Assembly (NCBI RefSeq): GCF_030053155.1
Contig: NZ_CP125641.1
Span: 124,001-188,000, forward strand
DNA: 64,000 bases
Source: Rhizobium sp. BT03
Lineage (GTDB): Bacteria; Pseudomonadota; Alphaproteobacteria; Rhizobiales; Rhizobiaceae
Direction of reading: 5' to 3'
The translations under genes were made by a program, and so were the position numbers. The stretch's first letter is position 1. Each line of letters begins with the position of its first letter. Below are positions 61,746 to 64,000 of the stretch, one piece after another. A model generated the notes under the pieces. The model saw only the letters and a program-made list of their open reading frames with translations. It had not been told where the DNA came from and ran no database searches.

Positions 61746-63650
61746 ATGATCTCCCTGAAGTCTCTCAAAATAGGCCCGAAACTGTTGGGATTGACGGCTT
61801 TGATCGTCATTATCGGGATCGGCGTCAGCATCTACGTTTCCTCGAAGCTGCGATCGATCGACGATACCTACAACGCGCTCCTCGACGTCGATGCGAGCGG
61901 CACGAACAAGCTCGCGGAAATTACCGGCAATTCCGATTCGATCGGGCGCGTCCTCTATCGCCTCATCGCTGAACCGGATCAGGACAGTATCAGAAAATCG
62001 GAGAGCGAGCTGGCGCAGGTGTTTGATGAAACCGCCCAGTTTGTTGATAACGCGGCGAGCATCTATCCTGGTGAAAGGACGCGGTTCGATGAACTCAGAT
62101 CGGATCTGCGCGCCTTGCAGGCGACAACGGTACCCATCGTGAAGGCGTCCGCAGCAGGTGACGATGCCACGGCGCTGCACCTGGCAGCCGACACCTTCAA
62201 AACTGCAAGACTGAAGTTCGACGACGACGCAACCGAGCTCTACGACTGGGCGAAGGCCGAGCTGCAGCGGAAAAGTGATGCTGCAAGCGCCATAACCAAT
62301 CAAACGATCACCACGAGCTACATCGTGCTGGTGATTGGCGCGCTCATCTCGTTTGGCGTCGGCACCGCAATCAGCCTTGGGCAGATCGTCCGGCCGATCC
62401 GCAGCCTGACTGAAACGATGGGCGCCATTGCCGGCGGCAACCTTGCCCTGGAGATTCCCGGAGCCGATCGCGGCGACGAAATCGGCGAAATGTCGGCCGC
62501 CGTCCAAGTGTTCCGAGCCAACGCGCTTGCCAACAAGCGGCTGGAGGAAGAGGCCGCCGCCAACCGCAACATGACCGAAGCGGAACGCCGCCAGAAGGCG
62601 GAGGCCGATAGGCTGCGCGCCGAGCAGATGGCGCAGGCGACCTCCGGTCTTGCCGATGGCTTGAAGCATCTGGCCGGCGGAGACCTCGGCTATCAGTTGA
62701 ACCAGCCCTTCGCGCCGGATTTCGAAAGCCTGAGAGCCGATTTCAACGCAGCCGTCGCGCAGCTTCAGCAGACGCTGAGAGCGGTCGCTCAATCGACCGG
62801 CCAGATCGACAGCGGCACGCGTGAGATCAGCATCAGCGCCCAGGATCTTGCCAAGCGTACCGAACAGCAGGCCGCCTCGCTCGAGGAGACCGCCGCCGCC
62901 CTCGACCAGATCACGGCCAATGTTTCGAACTCCTCGAAACGCGCCGACGAAGCCCGCACGGTGGCGGTGCAGGCCAATACCAGCGCCGTTCAGTCAGGCA
63001 AGGTCGTTGCCGACGCCGTCCATGCCATGCAGAAGATCGAGCAGTCCTCGAACCAGGTTTCCAACATTATCGGCGTGATCGACGAGATCGCCTTCCAGAC
63101 CAACCTGCTGGCGTTGAACGCCGGCGTGGAAGCGGCCCGCGCCGGCGATGCCGGCAAGGGTTTTGCGGTCGTCGCCCAGGAAGTGCGCGAGCTTGCCCAG
63201 CGATCGGCGCAGGCGGCGAAGGAAATCAAGGACCTGATCCGCAACTCCTCCGTCGAAGTGGAGAGCGGCGTCAGGCTCGTCAGCGAAACCGGCCAGGCGC
63301 TGAAAACGATCGAGGACTATATCGTCACGGTCAATCAGCACATGGATGCGATCGCCACATCGGCGAAGGAGCAGTCGCTCGGGCTTTCGGAGGTCAATAC
63401 CGCCGTCAACCAGATGGATCAGGTGACGCAGCAGAATGCGGCGATGGTCGAGGAAAGCAACGCGGCAAGTGCAACGCTTGCCACCGAGGCCGGCCGCCTT
63501 CGCGATCTGATCGGCCGGTTCCAGCTTGGCGGCGACGGTGGTGCCTTCCAGGCTGCCGCGCTCCGCAAGACCGCCGCGGCCATGGCATCGCCGCAGCGCA
63601 ACGTCAGCGCCGGCCGCCCGGCCGCGCGCGGCAATGCGGCTCTGAAATAG
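61746..63650 (+). CDS. Methyl-accepting chemotaxis protein
   Basis: 634 residues: TM1 about 12-32, a helical periplasmic sensor of about 155 residues (four-helix-bundle-like, 33-187), TM2 about 190-210, HAMP about 210-265 with a second HAMP-like stretch near 315-365, and the signalling hairpin [20 protein letters not shown] (about 445-465). The C-terminus lacks a CheR/CheB-binding pentapeptide. ATG 61746 is the first codon matching the family N-terminus; the ribosome site is weak. Monocistronic, with a terminator after it. The ligand is unknown. Confidence 0.93.
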   Translation: MISLKSLKIGPKLLGLTALIVIIGIGVSIYVSSKLRSIDDTYNALLDVDASGTNKLAEITGNSDSIGRVLYRLIAEPDQDSIRKSESELAQVFDETAQFVDNAASIYPGERTRFDELRSDLRALQATTVPIVKASAAGDDATALHLAADTFKTARLKFDDDATELYDWAKAELQRKSDAASAITNQTITTSYIVLVIGALISFGVGTAISLGQIVRPIRSLTETMGAIAGGNLALEIPGADRGDEIGEMSAAVQVFRANALANKRLEEEAAANRNMTEAERRQKAEADRLRAEQMAQATSGLADGLKHLAGGDLGYQLNQPFAPDFESLRADFNAAVAQLQQTLRAVAQSTGQIDSGTREISISAQDLAKRTEQQAASLEETAAALDQITANVSNSSKRADEARTVAVQANTSAVQSGKVVADAVHAMQKIEQSSNQVSNIIGVIDEIAFQTNLLALNAGVEAARAGDAGKGFAVVAQEVRELAQRSAQAAKEIKDLIRNSSVEVESGVRLVSETGQALKTIEDYIVTVNQHMDAIATSAKEQSLGLSEVNTAVNQMDQVTQQNAAMVEESNAASATLATEAGRLRDLIGRFQLGGDGGAFQAAALRKTAAAMASPQRNVSAGRPAARGNAALK

Positions 63651-63689
63651 GAAGAATGGGCCGAATTCTGATATCGGCATCGTGATACG

Positions 63690-63712
63690 GGCAGGGTCGT
63701 CTCGACCCTGCC
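63690..63712 (+). terminator. Terminator after second chemoreceptor
   Basis: Perfect 10-bp arms GGCAGGGTCG (63690-63699) and CGACCCTGCC (63703-63712) with a 3-nt loop, 40 bp after the chemoreceptor stop and before the convergent gene at the right edge. Confidence 0.75.
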
Positions 63713-63818
63713 GCTTCAGACGGGAGCGGCTCAAGCTTGATCGCCTGGGCCGCTCTCAATTCCTTTTAGGCAATACCCGGAATTCTGAATGATCGAAGGC
63801 GCTGTCGCCGGAACGAAA

Positions 63819-64000
63819 TCACAGAACGGTTTCGAAAAGCGGGATCAGGGCCGCGCCGATTGCGCCGGGGGCATCGATGATCTGTCCCACGGCAAGGCTG
63901 GGAACATCGCGCAACGCGCCGTGCCGCGGCAGATTGTTGAACTCGGTCCGTTCGATCAGCATTCTCGCCAGCGAATGCGGAAGTTCGCCGCCAAGCACGA
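63819..64000 (-). CDS. C-terminal end of probable ROK-family protein (partial)
   Basis: The last 60 codons of a minus-strand gene that runs off the window. The frame reads VLGGELPHSLARMLIER, then LAVGQIIDAPGAIGAALIPL and a stop at 63819-63821. The V-x-G-G-x-L strand and the C-terminal GAIGAALIPLF helix are typical of ROK sugar kinases/repressors. Too little is present to tell kinase from repressor. A sugar-responsive ROK regulator would suit the nearby oligosaccharide operon. Confidence 0.6.
   Translation of the reverse strand, partial: VLGGELPHSLARMLIERTEFNNLPRHGALRDVPSLAVGQIIDAPGAIGAALIPLFETVL

Noticed and set aside
1..64000. CRISPR arrays, tRNA or rRNA genes, intact insertion sequences
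   Set aside because: No regularly spaced repeats, no cloverleaf-like sequences and no transposase-like protein were recognised on either strand.

Overview
The window is GC-rich DNA from a Rhizobium-type alphaproteobacterium, probably the R. leguminosarum / R. etli group. The reasons are the dense complement of ABC importers with adjacent regulators, chemoreceptors with the [20 protein letters not shown] hairpin, an EcfG-type (alphaproteobacterial general stress) promoter, a DUF2934 protein, and a large palindromic intergenic element of the kind common in Rhizobiaceae. No rRNA, tRNA, CRISPR array, replication gene or intact insertion sequence was seen. The content is accessory: sugar and acid catabolism, regulators and toxin-antitoxin pairs. 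It could lie on a megaplasmid or a chromosomal accessory region.

Layout. 0-5.5 kb: a GntR/FCD regulator and a YdiJ-type FAD/Fe-S D-2-hydroxyglutarate dehydrogenase, divergent from two short-chain dehydrogenases. 5.5-7.2 kb: four small proteins, the first behind a perfect GGAAC-N16-CGTT promoter, likely stress-response genes. 7.2-9.5 kb: two small related proteins, an AT-rich patch, a HIT protein and a Phd/PemK-like toxin-antitoxin pair. 9.5-20.5 kb: an oligosaccharide locus. A seven-gene minus-strand operon (two CUT1 permeases, GH88 unsaturated glucuronyl hydrolase, MsmK-type ATPase, YesL-like membrane protein, binding protein, DUF2264 protein) diverges from a heparinase II/III-like lyase and a sugar-binding-like protein. 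20.5-28.3 kb: GlxA-type regulator with a cysteine hydrolase, a TctDE-like two-component system, a TauABC-like importer and a second GntR/FCD regulator. 28.5-29.0 kb: an RHH/ParE toxin-antitoxin pair.

29.1-34.8 kb: a LacI regulator divergent from a GH29 alpha-L-fucosidase plus binding protein and two permeases, without an ATPase, with two copies of GAACCGGTTC between. 34.9-38.1 kb: an orphan sugar-binding protein immediately upstream of a chemoreceptor. 38.4-44.8 kb: an MBL hydrolase, a decayed copy of the pntB 3' end, a TetR regulator, pntB-pntA, a RidA protein and a periplasmic cupin. 45.0-50.0 kb: an operon for an unidentified acid (MFS, non-canonical SDR, 2-hydroxyacid dehydrogenase, RraA-like protein) divergent from its LysR regulator. 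50.0-51.3 kb: a DUF3422 protein. 51.5-61.2 kb: a pectin/rhamnogalacturonan-oligosaccharide locus, with a binding protein divergent from an 840-residue unclassified protein, GH105, GH28, ATPase and two permeases; two near-identical 16-bp palindromes sit in the divergent promoter. 61.7-63.65 kb: a second chemoreceptor. At the right edge is the 3' end of a probable ROK-family gene.

The unifying theme is import of oligosaccharides followed by intracellular trimming: three CUT1 loci carry enzymes that lack signal peptides (GH88/heparinase-like/DUF2264; GH29; GH105/GH28/unclassified). This fits a soil or rhizosphere bacterium feeding on plant cell wall and mucilage fragments. The best candidates for undescribed biology are the 840-residue protein at 53.0 kb with its operator pair, the DUF2264/sugar-binding-like members of the 9.5-20.5 kb locus, the LysR-linked acid pathway with an SDR lacking its catalytic residues, and the orphan binding protein-chemoreceptor pair.
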